From Mesorhizobium sp. M1B.F.Ca.ET.045.04.1.1 (GTDB taxonomy: Bacteria > Pseudomonadota > Alphaproteobacteria > Rhizobiales > Rhizobiaceae): 64,000 nucleotides of DNA. Position numbers and translations under genes: made by a program. The stretch covers positions 1,922,001 through 1,986,000 of the forward strand of contig NZ_CP034448.1 in assembly GCF_003952465.1 (NCBI RefSeq), in the 5' to 3' direction. A model generated the notes under the pieces. That model worked only from the letters and a program-made list of their open reading frames with translations. It was not told where the DNA came from and did no database searches. How positions within the stretch are numbered: position 1 is the stretch's first letter; each line of letters opens with the position of its first letter. This document shows positions 63,629-64,000 of this stretch, one piece after another.

Positions 63629-63797
63629 CCCCAGGTTAATCCTGAAAACATCCTATGGTTAACTCTGAAATGCGGCCTTTGATAGATAAGGCGGCGCACA
63701 TTGCGTTACGGCAGCTCCCACTCTGTGATCGTTTTCCTTCCCGAACATAACGGTTTCAGACCGGTGTTCATTTCGTCCCACGGCGATCGCGTCATGA

Positions 63798-64000
63798 TCA
63801 GCCCGCATCCGGCTGGCGGATGTCGATATCGCTGAGATAGGCAACGACCGTGGCATGCGAGGTCGCCGCCGTCAGCGCGCCGATCACCAGCACCATCAGG
63901 CCGACGCCGAGATAGCCGGTGGAGCCGATGGCGAAATTGCCGAACAGCGCGGTCGCCTGGTCGGCCTCAGGCGTCGCCATGTTGCGCGACGACCACCAGG
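63798..64000 (-). CDS. ftsX: Cell division protein FtsX, C-terminal part (truncated by window)
   Basis: Only the last 67 codons are in the window; the frame continues past the right edge as WWSSRNMATPEADQATALFG and onward. The C-terminal helix GYLGVGLMVLVIGALTAATS and VVAYLSDIDIRQ are characteristic of alphaproteobacterial FtsX, the membrane partner of the FtsE ATPase that couples division to peptidoglycan hydrolysis. The stop is 169 bases before ydcF; FtsE and the rest of FtsX should lie to the right. Confidence 0.8.
   Translation of the reverse strand, partial: WWSSRNMATPEADQATALFGNFAIGSTGYLGVGLMVLVIGALTAATSHATVVAYLSDIDIRQPDAG

Overview
The window reads as an ordinary chromosomal stretch of a high-GC alphaproteobacterium of the Rhizobiales, most like Mesorhizobium. 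The basis is gene order and protein character: dnaJ-like/cobS/cobT, aroK-aroB-corC, metX-metW behind a SAM-II riboswitch, hisC-tyrA, rpmB next to a DUF3108 gene, and an ftsX-ydcF end. Short palindromic intergenic repeats and a single tRNA-Arg(CCT) are also present. No rRNA, CRISPR array or prophage is visible.

Layout. 1-2.5 kb: two ribose-type ABC permeases (the first cut by the window edge) and an SGNH hydrolase. 2.8-5.4 kb: a small secreted protein and a large membrane-anchored coiled-coil protein of unknown function. 5.9-9.6 kb: a complete TRAP transporter (binding protein, an unusual TM2-coiled-coil-DctQ small subunit, DctM). 10.2-20.8 kb: tRNA-Arg, an M20 amidohydrolase, a penicillin-binding DD-carboxypeptidase, a CobW-family GTPase, a TusA-like protein, a YafK-type L,D-transpeptidase-like lipoprotein, accA, xerD with a 50-residue membrane peptide upstream, and aroK-aroB-corC. 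21.2-26.1 kb: the prkA-yeaH-spoVR module, in which prkA is intact but yeaH has one frameshift and spoVR two. 26.4-30.2 kb: small secreted and esterase-type proteins and an acyltransferase. 30.2-35.3 kb: bolA, a J-domain protein, cobS, cobT and an esterase-like phytase-family protein. 35.4-39.0 kb: a GT-C type membrane protein, a spermidine-synthase-like methyltransferase, the queuosine-precursor transporter yhhQ behind a preQ1-I-like leader, and rpmB. 39.3-46.9 kb: DUF3108, a DMT exporter, a lysoplasmalogenase-like protein, a cupin, gloB, a methyltransferase, a BacA/BclA-type ABC exporter and a DUF1194 protein. 46.9-49.9 kb: two glycosyltransferases and a Stf0-type sulfotransferase whose start overlaps the metW stop. 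49.9-59.7 kb: metW, metX, hisC, tyrA, a PfkB kinase, DUF2125, chaC, an aldo/keto reductase, a LysE exporter and plsC. 59.8-62.9 kb: an apparently inserted accessory segment (LysR/flavin-barrel pair, IS110 element, cloverleaf repeat). 62.9-64 kb: ydcF and the 3' end of ftsX.

How the genes work together. metX and metW supply methionine and sit under SAM control. cobS and cobT supply two subunits of aerobic cobaltochelatase. aroK and aroB feed the shikimate pathway, and hisC-tyrA use its product toward tyrosine and histidine. dacF-like, yafK-like, ftsX and ydcF concern the envelope.

The most interesting signals are two copies of a roughly 180-base multi-stem (cloverleaf) repeat with compensatory stem changes; the decayed or mis-sequenced yeaH/spoVR pair next to intact prkA; a preQ1-I-like pseudoknot that would bury the yhhQ start codon; the TM2-coiled-coil-DctQ fusion; and the metW-Stf0 coupling. 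No clearly new multi-gene system was found. Everything rests on reading the sequence; no database search was run.
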